64,000 nucleotides of DNA from positions 6,634,001-6,698,000 of the forward strand of contig NZ_CP150233.1 of the NCBI RefSeq assembly GCF_037974265.1, in the 5' to 3' direction. The notes below the pieces were generated by a model that worked only from the letters and a program-made list of their open reading frames with translations, was not told the DNA's origin and did not search any database. Position 1 is the first letter of the stretch, and the number at the start of each line of letters is the position of its first letter. The DNA is from Paenibacillus sp. FSL R5-0623. Lineage in GTDB: Bacteria; Bacillota; Bacilli; Paenibacillales; Paenibacillaceae. This document shows, piece by piece, positions 45,081 to 53,194 of the stretch. The position numbers and the translations under genes were made by a program.

Positions 45081-45156
45081 ACGGGCATGAATATTACGCC
45101 GGTAGGATACCGCCTCATCAACTGAGGCTGTCCATACCGGCTATATTCATGCCCGT
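45081..45156. terminator. Very long hairpin between GlnL-like and Spo0E-like genes
   Basis: ACGGGCATGAATAT (45081-45094) pairs perfectly over 14 bp with ATATTCATGCCCGT (45143-45156). Inside, CCGGTA/TACCGG and GCCTCA/TGAGGC form further helices. It serves two converging genes, but there is no T-run on the plus strand. Confidence 0.65.
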
Positions 45157-45221
45157 CTGTACGATCAAGCGTTACAATCTATGTGATTTGTTCCGTGTAT
45201 AAAATCAAAATCGCTTTGGGT

Positions 45222-45398
45222 TCAAGCCCGTGAATGGTTTCGGCTAATTCGGTTATACTCATTAATCAATTCGTCCAATGCCATAGACTGCCGAATCACA
45301 TCGGGATGCCCAAGACCACCCTTGTTATGCTCTACCAGCATATGAAGGTTATGTCTGGCCTTCTCTATTTTATTTTTCAAATCCAAACTCATAACCAT
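45222..45398 (-). CDS. Spo0E-like aspartyl-phosphate phosphatase
   Basis: A 58-residue product: ATG 45398 follows GGAGG by 11 bases. The two-helix pattern LKNKIEKARHNLHMLVEH ... IRQSMALDELINEYNRI is that of Spo0E-type phosphatases, including the Ser-x3-Asp signature (SMALD). Such proteins dephosphorylate Spo0A~P and delay sporulation. Too short for most automated lists. It ends near the long hairpin and is a single gene. The match is good in pattern but short, so family membership is likely rather than certain. Confidence 0.72.
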   Translation of the reverse strand: MVMSLDLKNKIEKARHNLHMLVEHNKGGLGHPDVIRQSMALDELINEYNRISRNHSRA

Positions 45399-45832
45399 GA
45401 CCCCTGATACCTCCTTATTCTGTGAACCATTTTAGTTTTTCCTGTCAATCTATAGTTGGATTAACATATGGCATAGGAGACAAGGATGTTTTGTATTCTT
45501 CTCCAAATTTTGATAAAGATTATTTTATCACACAATAGCTTATCCGAAAATGGCTGATATGACGCAATTTTAGTGGTATTATCGAGGGCTTTATTCTAGC
45601 GTCTGGCCTCATCATTCACCGCCAGAACGGATTGTGTCGTAAATGTGTATATTGAAAAAAACAAAAAGTACATTGAATCAAAAGGTAATAAAATCCCTTT
45701 CCATAACGGGGTCATTCAGGTACAATAGGGCGATGTGTGTCCGGACCCGGCGGATACAAATGATGTATTTAGAGGACGGCCAACGACGGCCATTGATCCT
45801 GATTTGATATTATTGGAGGCTTAATCATCACC
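45399..45832. other. Leader region of the acetate transporter gene
   Basis: About 430 bases between the Spo0E-like and acetate transporter genes. TACAAT at 45721-45726 could be a -10 element with a weak TTTCCA -35 17 bases earlier. No other gene or hairpin stands out. Confidence 0.35.
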
Positions 45833-46456
45833 ATGCAGACCGATTCACAGACTAAAGTCAAAATTGTTAACGCCGATCCCAGCGCAATGGGATTATTTGG
45901 GTTGGCTATCGTAACCCTGGTCGCTTCTTCCCAAAAGCTTGGCATTACGGATGGACTTAGCTACGCTATTCCTTGGGCGATCTTCCTGGGTGCCTTTGCC
46001 CAGCTATTCGCATGTATTCAAGATTCCAAACGCAACAATACCTTTGGCACAACGGCTTTTGGCGCGTACGCATTCTTCTGGTTTGCCATGGCGGCCAACT
46101 GGATGATCAAAATGGGCGTATTTGGCTCCACGCTTGCTGAACAGGCCGATGGCAAGCAGCTCGGATTTGCTTTTGCCGGATACCTTGTATTCACCCTGTT
46201 CATGACAATCGGTGCGATTGAAGCGAATAAAGTGTTGCTTATCATCTTCATTCTGATCGACTTCCTGTTCCTTGGCTTGACCTTTGACGCTTTCGGCGTA
46301 GCTCCTCACATTTTCCACACCATTGCAGCATACGCTGAACTGGCGATCGGAATTGTGTCCCTGTATGGTACAGGTGCTTCGGTACTGAACGCTCACTTCG
46401 GTTATGCGTTCTTGCCGATCGGCAAACCGTCCGGCATTTTCAAGCCTAAGGCTTAA
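45833..46456 (+). CDS. Acetate/succinate transporter, GPR1/FUN34/YaaH family
   Basis: A 207-residue membrane protein with six helices. The family motif NPAPLGL appears as NADPSAMGLFGLA at residues 14-26, and helices alternate with AFAQLFACIQDSKRNNTFGTTAFGAYAFFWFAMA. Members carry acetate and related monocarboxylates across the membrane. GGAGG lies 13 bases before the ATG, a little long. A strong terminator follows. It is a single gene in the nitrogen region with no shared promoter. Confidence 0.9.
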   Translation: MQTDSQTKVKIVNADPSAMGLFGLAIVTLVASSQKLGITDGLSYAIPWAIFLGAFAQLFACIQDSKRNNTFGTTAFGAYAFFWFAMAANWMIKMGVFGSTLAEQADGKQLGFAFAGYLVFTLFMTIGAIEANKVLLIIFILIDFLFLGLTFDAFGVAPHIFHTIAAYAELAIGIVSLYGTGASVLNAHFGYAFLPIGKPSGIFKPKA

Positions 46457-46468
46457 TATACAGCAGTA

Positions 46469-46507
46469 AACCGCCAGCGCGCCGGTCCGCGCCTGGCGGT
46501 TTTTTTG
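46469..46507 (+). terminator. Rho-independent terminator of the acetate transporter gene
   Basis: AACCGCCAG pairs with CTGGCGGTT around inner GCGCG/CGCGC, followed by seven T. Confidence 0.9.
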
Positions 46508-46630
46508 CAGTCCAACTTCAATTGAATATGTATCTGACCGACACCTATACTAGGGATAATAGATCAGAAATATACCCTGCAACACCTGAATTGAATTGTC
46601 ACAGCAGCCATACTGTCAGGAGGAAAAAAC

Positions 46631-47179
46631 ATGAGAGAGACACCGAAACCCACGGAGATGGATCAGGTGGAGAAAAAATATGTACGCGAAACGCGTTGTT
46701 TCAAGACGGCACGGGTGTTCCCGACCGATGTCAACAATCATAATACGTTATTCGGCGGCAAGCTGATGTCCTACATCGATGATATTGCATCCATCGCCGC
46801 TTCCAAGCTATGCCGGGTCAATACCGTAACGGCCTCAACCGACTCGGTGGATTTCCTGTACCCGATTAACCCAACGGATTCGGTTACGCTTGAATCGTTC
46901 GCGTCCTGGACAGGACGTAGTTCCATGGAGATTTTTGTGAAAGTGATTCGAGAGGATCTGAAAACCGGAGAGAAGAAAATTGCAGCAACTGCATTTCTGA
47001 CCTTTGTGGCCTTGGACGAAAATAATCGCAAACTGATCGTGCCTCGCATTATTCCGGAGACGGAAGAAGAGAAGAAATTATACGAGACCGCTCCGGATCG
47101 GGCGGCCATGCGGAAACAACGGCGGCAAGAGAGCAAGAAATTCGCTGACTTCCTGACCGTTACTTATCCTTGGGAATAA
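46631..47179 (+). CDS. Acyl-CoA thioesterase, hotdog fold (YkhA type)
   Basis: A 182-residue hexameric-type thioesterase. The hotdog motif is VFPTDVNNHNTLFGGKLMSYIDDIASIAA, with the catalytic-type Asn/Asp region HNTLFGGKLM, and later TVTASTDSVDFLYPI. It hydrolyses acyl-CoA in the cytoplasm. CAGGAGG lies 6 bases before the ATG. It is not tied to its neighbours, and the chain-length preference is unknown. Confidence 0.9.
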   Translation: MRETPKPTEMDQVEKKYVRETRCFKTARVFPTDVNNHNTLFGGKLMSYIDDIASIAASKLCRVNTVTASTDSVDFLYPINPTDSVTLESFASWTGRSSMEIFVKVIREDLKTGEKKIAATAFLTFVALDENNRKLIVPRIIPETEEEKKLYETAPDRAAMRKQRRQESKKFADFLTVTYPWE

Positions 47180-47220
47180 AAACAAGCTAAACAATAACAA
47201 GATTGAATACCAGCATTACA

Positions 47221-48297
47221 TTATCTGGACGATGCCGGATAGATGGACACCGCTCTGTTATCCGGCAGTTCGCCACCCATGGAGACACACCACTGCTGAT
47301 AGATGCGATACGCTGCACCACTCTCCAGCAATCCCTGACAAGTGTATATGCCCTCTTCGATGGAATTGACACGCCCCGCCGCGTACAAGCGGAAACCTCC
47401 ATTTAACAAGACCTGATTCACAAAAGCAATATGGCCCTCACCGCTTAACACGCTTTCCGCCACTTCAAGCTGCTTCGCAGCCGTCCAGACCAGATCCGGC
47501 ACGGGCATATCCAGTTCATAGGCTGCAGGATCAACCAGTTCCAGCTTCATATCGCCGTCTTCCACGGCGTATACGCGGGTTGGCCGATCAATATACATAT
47601 CCTCAGAACCTTCCATTCCCTGTACCACATAAGCACGGCGATAAGTAAAGCGGGTAAGCAGCTTCGCAATCCGATCCAGAAAAGTATTATGAAATACACC
47701 AAACACCAAGTACGGTGAATGGTTATAATCAATCAGTTTCTCTGCTGTGTTAAACACCGTTCGAAAACCCAACTCTTCCCGTAACGGACGAAGCTTGCGA
47801 AGAGGTGCGCACCAATCCTCGGAGGACACGTACATGACACCCAGACGCAATGCAGCGCTCCGGGCATCTTCCCGATCCATCTTGTGTGTATCAATGCCCA
47901 CTTCCTTCAAAAGTACCGACAACGTGACGCCCCACTTGGGTGGTAAAGGATCACTCCCGTGCAAAGTCACCGGCAACCCGGCCGCCGCGAGTACAAACGC
48001 AACCGGAAACGTGGCCATGAACGACTTTGTCCGTCCATCATAAGGACCCGCGCAGTCCAATCCATCCTGAAATATGGAGAAACGTTCCGCACTGTTACGA
48101 CAAGCATGAACAAAAGCTTCCAGCTCCTCGACGTTTTCCATTTTCATACGTTCAGCCATAAGAAACGCAGCCGTCTGGGCAGGGGAAACCTCCTGTTTCA
48201 GGATTTTCTCTGCTACGGTCAGTGCCTCTGTATAATTCAGATCACGCGAGCCTCGTTTCCCACGTCCGACCTCTCGGAGTATTTGAGACATATCCAT
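47221..48297 (-). CDS. TrpD2/YbiB-like glycosyltransferase-fold protein
   Basis: A 358-residue protein with the N-terminal helical domain (LTVAEKILKQEVSPAQTAAFLMAERMKMENVEELEAF) and the a/b fold of anthranilate phosphoribosyltransferases. The Gly-rich phosphoribosyl-binding loop is altered (DCAGPYDGRTKSF instead of the usual GTGGD-type motif), so anthranilate phosphoribosyltransferase activity is unlikely. The TrpD2/YbiB group binds nucleic acid in enteric bacteria. The start is 18 bases after the ANTAR gene on the same strand, so the two are co-transcribed and linked to nitrite assimilation. Confidence 0.8.
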   Translation of the reverse strand: MDMSQILREVGRGKRGSRDLNYTEALTVAEKILKQEVSPAQTAAFLMAERMKMENVEELEAFVHACRNSAERFSIFQDGLDCAGPYDGRTKSFMATFPVAFVLAAAGLPVTLHGSDPLPPKWGVTLSVLLKEVGIDTHKMDREDARSAALRLGVMYVSSEDWCAPLRKLRPLREELGFRTVFNTAEKLIDYNHSPYLVFGVFHNTFLDRIAKLLTRFTYRRAYVVQGMEGSEDMYIDRPTRVYAVEDGDMKLELVDPAAYELDMPVPDLVWTAAKQLEVAESVLSGEGHIAFVNQVLLNGGFRLYAAGRVNSIEEGIYTCQGLLESGAAYRIYQQWCVSMGGELPDNRAVSIYPASSR

Positions 48298-48315
48298 GCA
48301 GAACCCTCCTTCCGA

Positions 48316-48909
48316 TTAAGACTGGAGCAGTTGATGTGCCTTCACAATTGCTGTAGCTACATCGACCATCCGTTTGCGTTCATCCATCGCTTTCTTGCGT
48401 AACAGGTCATAGGCTTCGGCCTCCGAAATCTGCTTCAGATCACTGAGGATAGCCTTCGCCATATCAATCCACTTCCGATCCTCCAGCCTGGATTGCAATT
48501 GCTTCCGTTCCTGCTCCCACTGTTTGCGTTCCATGTAACGTCGGGCTGCAAAGTGAAGAGTCCAGTGAATCTCGGGCCCGGTCATGGATGGAGTAAGTAT
48601 TCCATCAAATGAGGTTTCGACCTCGCAGGACTCTGCGGAGGAAGAGGCTGTATCTGGCGCGCACCACCAAAGCAGTGGTGAATCCGACTTACCCTTTCCC
48701 AGGCAGTTCCCCCAGTATTCCACATCAGTCAGGGATAGGTGTAAAATGGATGCTTCCGCCTCACGAGCCAGCTTCAGCACCTCCGTTTCACTGCCTGCCA
48801 CCTGTACATGGTACCCGTTTGCTCCCAGCAGCCTCTCCGGTGTCAGAGGGATTGCATCGGTTGAGGCAGCTATCGTTGGTTGTACACGGATGACCAATAA
48901 AGATCGCAT
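48316..48909 (-). CDS. ANTAR-domain RNA-binding antiterminator with degenerate receiver
   Basis: A 197-residue protein. The C-terminal ANTAR domain is clear (RKWIDMAKAILSDLKQISEAEAYDLLRKKAMDERKRMVDVATAIV); ANTAR proteins bind paired hexaloop RNA and prevent termination. The N-terminal 120 residues look like a receiver fold, but the position where the phosphoacceptor Asp would sit reads ILHLSLTD (His), so phosphorylation is unlikely. It is divergent from nirB, whose leader holds a matching two-hairpin target and terminator. A GlnR-type box lies upstream of this gene. The parallel is Klebsiella NasR. Confidence 0.85.
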   Translation of the reverse strand: MRSLLVIRVQPTIAASTDAIPLTPERLLGANGYHVQVAGSETEVLKLAREAEASILHLSLTDVEYWGNCLGKGKSDSPLLWWCAPDTASSSAESCEVETSFDGILTPSMTGPEIHWTLHFAARRYMERKQWEQERKQLQSRLEDRKWIDMAKAILSDLKQISEAEAYDLLRKKAMDERKRMVDVATAIVKAHQLLQS

Positions 48910-48986
48910 GATGGATCAATCCCTCCCTATAACGTATAGTCAGAGTCCATAACATTTAAGGCGTTAATACACAAAAGCAATAAATG

Positions 48987-49003
48987 TGTCATGTTACCTG
49001 ACA
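48987..49003. promoter_or_regulatory. GlnR/TnrA-type box upstream of the ANTAR gene
   Basis: TGTCATGTTACCTGACA matches TGTNA-N7-TNACA exactly, 78 bases upstream of the ANTAR start. Confidence 0.7.
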
Positions 49004-49218
49004 AAAACCAAATAGTCGCGATTATACGTTCTGAAATCAACATGTTGATAAGCATTTCATGCCTCGCCATCCTGCACTAAAAAAGGGCGAAACAGTGACC
49101 ATGGCACCTTTTCTACAGTTTTATTCGTATCCGGTATACTAATTTTATCTAAATCCTTCATTCTTATGAAGGTATGTCTGTAAAACGTCGTCGTTCCATT
49201 GATATTCCAATAAACTCA

Positions 49219-49235
49219 TGTAAACATAATTAACT
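49219..49235. promoter_or_regulatory. Weaker GlnR-type box upstream of nirB
   Basis: TGTAAACATAATTAACT differs from TGTNA-N7-TNACA only at the last base. It is centred about 77 bases before the predicted nirB start. Confidence 0.45.
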
Positions 49236-49257
49236 TTAAATTTCAAATACTTTTTTA

Positions 49258-49274
49258 TGTTAACTATCTTGACA
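49258..49274. promoter_or_regulatory. GlnR/TnrA-type box overlapping the nirB -35 element
   Basis: TGTTAACTATCTTGACA matches TGTNA-N7-TNACA exactly. Its last six bases are the -35 element, so GlnR binding here would block RNA polymerase, whereas the upstream box might activate. Confidence 0.75.
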
Positions 49275-49297
49275 TGAGTAGATCGATCTTTTATAGT
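49269..49297 (+). promoter_or_regulatory. SigA-type promoter of the nirB operon
   Basis: TTGACA (49269-49274), a 17-base spacer and TATAGT (49292-49297). The predicted start near 49304 leaves a leader of about 195 bases. Confidence 0.75.
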
Positions 49298-49330
49298 TAA
49301 GCCATAACAACTCCATATTTGAATCGATCA

Positions 49331-49350
49331 CAGTTACAACGGCGTAGCTG
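49331..49350 (+). promoter_or_regulatory. ANTAR target stem-loop P1 in the nirB leader
   Basis: CAGTTAC and GTAGCTG form a 7-bp stem (one G-U) closing the six-base loop AACGGC, which has A at position 1 and G at position 4, the two positions ANTAR domains require. Confidence 0.72.
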
Positions 49351-49352
49351 GT

Positions 49353-49377
49353 TGAAACGGCAATGAAGCCTGTTTTG
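49353..49377 (+). promoter_or_regulatory. ANTAR target stem-loop P2 in the nirB leader
   Basis: GGC/GCC closes the six-base loop AATGAA (49362-49367; A at 1, G at 4). After one bulged U the stem continues as CAAAG with GUUUU. It uses bases 49366-49374, which are also the 5' arm of the terminator, so the two structures exclude each other. Confidence 0.65.
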
Positions 49378-49439
49378 CAATCTCGGAGCAAGGGATGCGT
49401 ATGTATATGCGCAGTCCTCCGAGGCATAACAGGCTTTTT
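49366..49439 (+). terminator. Regulated intrinsic terminator in the nirB leader
   Basis: AAGCCTGTT (49366-49374) pairs with AACAGGCTT (49428-49436), then CTCGGAG with CTCCGAG, followed by five T. It lies 60 bases before nirB and inside its transcript, so it is an attenuator controlled by P2. Confidence 0.8.
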
Positions 49440-49499
49440 CGATTTTAGAGACAAGGTTTTGAGGCAATTTGCAGAATGGACCTAAGGGGGCTAATCATA

Positions 49500-51941
49500 A
49501 TGAGTACAACGAAAAAACTGGTGCTGGTCGGTAATGGCATGGCGGGAATCCGCACAATCGAACATATCCTTAAGCTTGCTCCGCACGCTTATGAAATTAC
49601 AGTCTTCGGCGCAGAGCCGCATCCCAACTACAACCGGATCATGTTATCTTCTGTACTGGCTGGCGGAACATCCATCGAAGATATCGTAATCAATGAGTGG
49701 AGCTGGTACGAAGATAACGGCATTCGGGTGTACCCGGGTGACCCAGTCGTTCAGATCAACACCGAGCGCAAGGAAGTTGTATCTCAAAATGGTGTACGCG
49801 CAGCCTATGATGAGCTGATTATGGCAACCGGTTCACAGGCGTTCATCCTCCCGCTTCCCGGCGCTAACAAAGAAGGTGTGATCGGATTTCGAGATATTAA
49901 AGACTGCGAGACCATGATGGCAGCATCACAAAAGTATCGTAAAGCTGCCGTCATCGGAGGTGGATTGCTTGGACTGGAAGCAGCGCGGGGGCTGCTCAAT
50001 CTGGGCATGGACGTCACGGTCATCCATATTAACGGTCATCTGATGGACCGGAACCTGGATTTGCCAGCAGGCCTGATGCTCCAGCGTGAGCTTGAAGATC
50101 AGGGCATGAAGTTCCTTTTGAACAAACATACCGAAGAAATCACAGGCAAACATCGAGTAAAAGCCATACGTTTCACTGATCAAACGGTGCTTGAAGCCGA
50201 TTTGGTTGTCATGGCTGTCGGGATTCGTCCGCAGATTGAACTGGCTCGCAATACCGGCCTCGATGTGAATCGTGGAGTCATTGTGGATGATTATATGCAT
50301 ACCAGCATTCCTGGCATCTCTGCCGTTGGCGAATGTGCAGAACACCGCGGTATTGCCTACGGACTGGTTGCTCCATTATATGAACAAGGTATGGTGCTCG
50401 CAAAACGCCTGGCTGGCGCGGCAACCGAAGGATACGAAGGTTCAGTCACTTCTACCAAGCTGAAAGTATCAGGTGTTGACGTATTCTCTGCCGGACAGTT
50501 CAAAGACGCTGCAGACACTCGCAGCATTCGTATTCAGGATGACGTCGATAGCGTGTACAAAAAGATGGTAATCAAAGACGGACAGCTGATCGGAGCTGTA
50601 TTGTTCGGGGATACCACAGACGGCGCTTCTCTATTTTCCCTCATTAAGAGTGGTGAGAACATCAGTGGTCGGGAGAAAGAAATTTTGCTCGGCATACCTT
50701 CCGGTGGTTCAGGCTCGGGCCCATCTGTCGCAGAACGCATGGCGAGTATGCCGGATGACGAGATCGTCTGTGGGTGTAACGGTGTTACTAAATCTTCCAT
50801 CGGGGACGCCGTTCTGAATAAAGGCTGTAATACACTCGGTGCAATCAAATCCTGTACCAAAGCCTCCGCTTCTTGCGGTGGATGTAAACCGATTATCGAA
50901 AACCTGCTCACGTATTATGCCGGTGATAATGTAGGCGAACAGACCAAAGAAGGCATCTGTGCCTGCACATCCTATGATCGGGATGAGATTGTTGCACAGA
51001 TCAAGGAGATGGGACTCAAAAGCGTTAAGGAAGTCATGAATGTTCTCGGTTGGAATGAACCGGAAGGCTGCTCCAAGTGTCGTCCTTCCCTCAATTATTA
51101 TCTCGGTATGATCTGGCCGGCTGAATACACAGACGAGCGTGTATCCAAATTCACCAATGAACGCTATCATGCCAACATCCAAAAGGACGGTACCTACTCC
51201 GTTATTCCACGGATCTATGGTGGTGTTACTTCTCCAGCGGAATTGATCAAAATTGCAACTGTTGCAGAGAAATACGATGTGCCTTTGGTGAAATTCACGG
51301 GTGGACAACGACTCGATCTGCTCGGTGTTCAGAAGGAGAACCTGCCGAAGATCTGGGAAGAGCTCGATATGCCTTCCGGCTTTGGTTATGGCAAGGCGCT
51401 GCGTACGGTGAAGACTTGTGTAGGTAATACGTTCTGCCGATTCGGCACACAGGATTCCATTGAGATGGGTATTCGTCTGGAGAAAAAACTCGACAAGATG
51501 GTGGCTCCAGCCAAAGTGAAACTCGCTGTCTCTGGATGTCCGCGGAACTGTGCTGAAGCGACCATCAAGGATCTGGGTGTTGTCGCCATTGATGGCGCTT
51601 GGGAGATTCACGTTGGTGGTAACGCCGGAGTTAAAGTTCGTACAGCCGAGTTGCTCTGTACGGTGAAGACCGATGCGGAAGTGGAAGAGTGGACTTACTC
51701 TTACCTGCAGTACTATAGAGAGAACGCAAAATGGAATGAGAGAACAGCGGCATGGATTGAACGGGTTGGTCTGGATCATGTGAAGGAAGCATTGGCGGAT
51801 CGGGATGTACGTCTCGCTCTGGTTGAACGTCTGGAAGTTACACTGGGTCACACGGTTGATCCTTGGAAGGAAATCATTGAAGATGAGAAATTGCGTAAAA
51901 ACTTCACCCCACTGTCCGGTGCCGAGCCGGTAACCCACTAG
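49500..51941 (+). CDS. nirB: Assimilatory nitrite reductase large subunit
   Basis: An 813-residue cytoplasmic enzyme reducing nitrite to ammonium with NAD(P)H. Domain order: FAD/NAD-binding pyridine reductase (VLVGNGMAGIRTIEHIL, VIGGGLLGLEAARGL), two BFD-like cysteine clusters (IVCGCNGVTKSSIG, CTKASASCGGCK and CACTSYDRDEI), and the sirohaem/4Fe-4S domain with TCVGNTFCRFG and SGCPRNCAEA. Start ATG 49500 follows AAGGGGG by 8 bases; the frame is open from 49476. It leads the nirB-nirD-nirC-cobA operon behind a regulated leader. Confidence 0.96.
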   Translation: MSTTKKLVLVGNGMAGIRTIEHILKLAPHAYEITVFGAEPHPNYNRIMLSSVLAGGTSIEDIVINEWSWYEDNGIRVYPGDPVVQINTERKEVVSQNGVRAAYDELIMATGSQAFILPLPGANKEGVIGFRDIKDCETMMAASQKYRKAAVIGGGLLGLEAARGLLNLGMDVTVIHINGHLMDRNLDLPAGLMLQRELEDQGMKFLLNKHTEEITGKHRVKAIRFTDQTVLEADLVVMAVGIRPQIELARNTGLDVNRGVIVDDYMHTSIPGISAVGECAEHRGIAYGLVAPLYEQGMVLAKRLAGAATEGYEGSVTSTKLKVSGVDVFSAGQFKDAADTRSIRIQDDVDSVYKKMVIKDGQLIGAVLFGDTTDGASLFSLIKSGENISGREKEILLGIPSGGSGSGPSVAERMASMPDDEIVCGCNGVTKSSIGDAVLNKGCNTLGAIKSCTKASASCGGCKPIIENLLTYYAGDNVGEQTKEGICACTSYDRDEIVAQIKEMGLKSVKEVMNVLGWNEPEGCSKCRPSLNYYLGMIWPAEYTDERVSKFTNERYHANIQKDGTYSVIPRIYGGVTSPAELIKIATVAEKYDVPLVKFTGGQRLDLLGVQKENLPKIWEELDMPSGFGYGKALRTVKTCVGNTFCRFGTQDSIEMGIRLEKKLDKMVAPAKVKLAVSGCPRNCAEATIKDLGVVAIDGAWEIHVGGNAGVKVRTAELLCTVKTDAEVEEWTYSYLQYYRENAKWNERTAAWIERVGLDHVKEALADRDVRLALVERLEVTLGHTVDPWKEIIEDEKLRKNFTPLSGAEPVTH

Positions 51942-51957
51942 AAGAGGAGGAACAGCG

Positions 51958-52275
51958 ATGAATAAATTCCGGATTGGACACCTTGCGGATATTGATGAAA
52001 AGGGAGCACGGACATTCCTGATACAGGACACCGAAATTGCCGTCTTCAAACTGAGCGACGGAAGTCTGCACGCCGTCGAGAATCGCTGCCCTCACAAGGG
52101 CGGCAAGCTGTCGGAAGGCATGGTATGCGGGACAACCGTTCATTGTCCTTTGCATGATTGGAAGATTGATCTGCGTAACGGTAAGGTACACGAGCCGGAT
52201 GAAGGCTGCTTGAATACCTACAAAACAGAAGTGGATGGCAACAGCGGAGAAATTTATATCACGATTGCGGGTTAA
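51958..52275 (+). CDS. nirD: Nitrite reductase small subunit (Rieske type)
   Basis: A 105-residue Rieske-fold protein. The ligand motifs CPHKGG (Cys-X-His) and CPLHDW (Cys-X2-His) are intact, so it probably carries a 2Fe-2S centre, unlike enterobacterial NirD. It forms the nitrite reductase complex with NirB. The gene starts 16 bases after the nirB stop with GAGGAGG upstream. Confidence 0.94.
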   Translation: MNKFRIGHLADIDEKGARTFLIQDTEIAVFKLSDGSLHAVENRCPHKGGKLSEGMVCGTTVHCPLHDWKIDLRNGKVHEPDEGCLNTYKTEVDGNSGEIYITIAG

Positions 52276-52312
52276 AGGCTAGAGATACCCTGACATCAAG
52301 GAGGCGTGCGCT

Positions 52313-53194
52313 ATGGATTTTGTTAAACCTGCAGAAGTGCTGCAATCGATGATCGAAGCCGGTGAGAGCAAAGCCAGAATGAATCGGGTACAGATGCTGA
52401 TCCTCGGTTTTCTCGCGGGGGCTATCCTTGCCTTTGCAACGACACTGGCATATACCGCTGTATCTCAAACTTCCGTTGGTTTGGCAGGTGCACTGATATT
52501 CCCGGCTGGATTCGCCATTATTATTCTGCTGGGTCTTGAATTGGTGACAGGAAACTTTGCGGTGCTTCCACTCGCAGTGATGAAACGTAAAATTACATGG
52601 ATGGAGATGCTCCGAAATTATTTCTGGGTGATTACCGGTCATCTGATCGGATGTGCATTCTATGGTCTCTTATACGGCCTGACCATTACGAAGATGGGTA
52701 CGGATATGAGCAACCCTCTAATTCAAACACTGATCCAGACCAGTGAAACCAAGACCCTGGGGTATCAGCACTTGGGTGGGGCTGGCATTGTACTGGTCAT
52801 CATCAAAGCCATTCTATGTAACTGGATGGTCACACTCGGGGCAGTGATGGCGATGACCTCCACTTCCACACTGGGCAAAATCGTAGCGATGTGGCTGCCC
52901 ATTACGATATTTTTCGCTCAGGGATTTGAGCATGCTGTGGTAAATATGTTCGTCATTCCGGCAGGTATGATGCTCGGTGCACAGGTCAGTGTCGCTGACT
53001 GGTGGCTGTGGAATCAGATTCCGGTGTTGGTTGGCAATCTCATTGGCGGAGCTGTATTTACTGGACTCGGTCTGTATGCCGCCCACCACTGGGGAAATCC
53101 GGTGAAGCTATCGACCAAACTGGCAACCATTCAGGGTGGTCGTTCAGGATTGGCAAGTTCGGATGCTGGACCGAAACTGGGGACACGATCATGA
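52313..53194 (+). CDS. nirC: Formate/nitrite transporter (NirC type)
   Basis: A 293-residue membrane channel of the FNT family with six helices; segments such as GALIFPAGFAIIILLGLELVTGNFAVLPL and LCNWMVTLGAVMAMTSTSTLGKI are typical. It brings nitrite into the cell for NirBD. The C-terminus has an added hydrophilic tail of about 25 residues (ATIQGGRSGLASSDAGPKLGT). The stop overlaps the start of cobA (ATGA), so the two are coupled. Confidence 0.93.
   Translation: MDFVKPAEVLQSMIEAGESKARMNRVQMLILGFLAGAILAFATTLAYTAVSQTSVGLAGALIFPAGFAIIILLGLELVTGNFAVLPLAVMKRKITWMEMLRNYFWVITGHLIGCAFYGLLYGLTITKMGTDMSNPLIQTLIQTSETKTLGYQHLGGAGIVLVIIKAILCNWMVTLGAVMAMTSTSTLGKIVAMWLPITIFFAQGFEHAVVNMFVIPAGMMLGAQVSVADWWLWNQIPVLVGNLIGGAVFTGLGLYAAHHWGNPVKLSTKLATIQGGRSGLASSDAGPKLGTRS

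Noticed and set aside
49351-49364. GTTG/CAAT hairpin with loop AAACGG as the second ANTAR stem-loop
   Set aside because: Its loop has C at position 4 and it does not overlap the terminator arm; the GGC/GCC hairpin with loop AATGAA satisfies both conditions.
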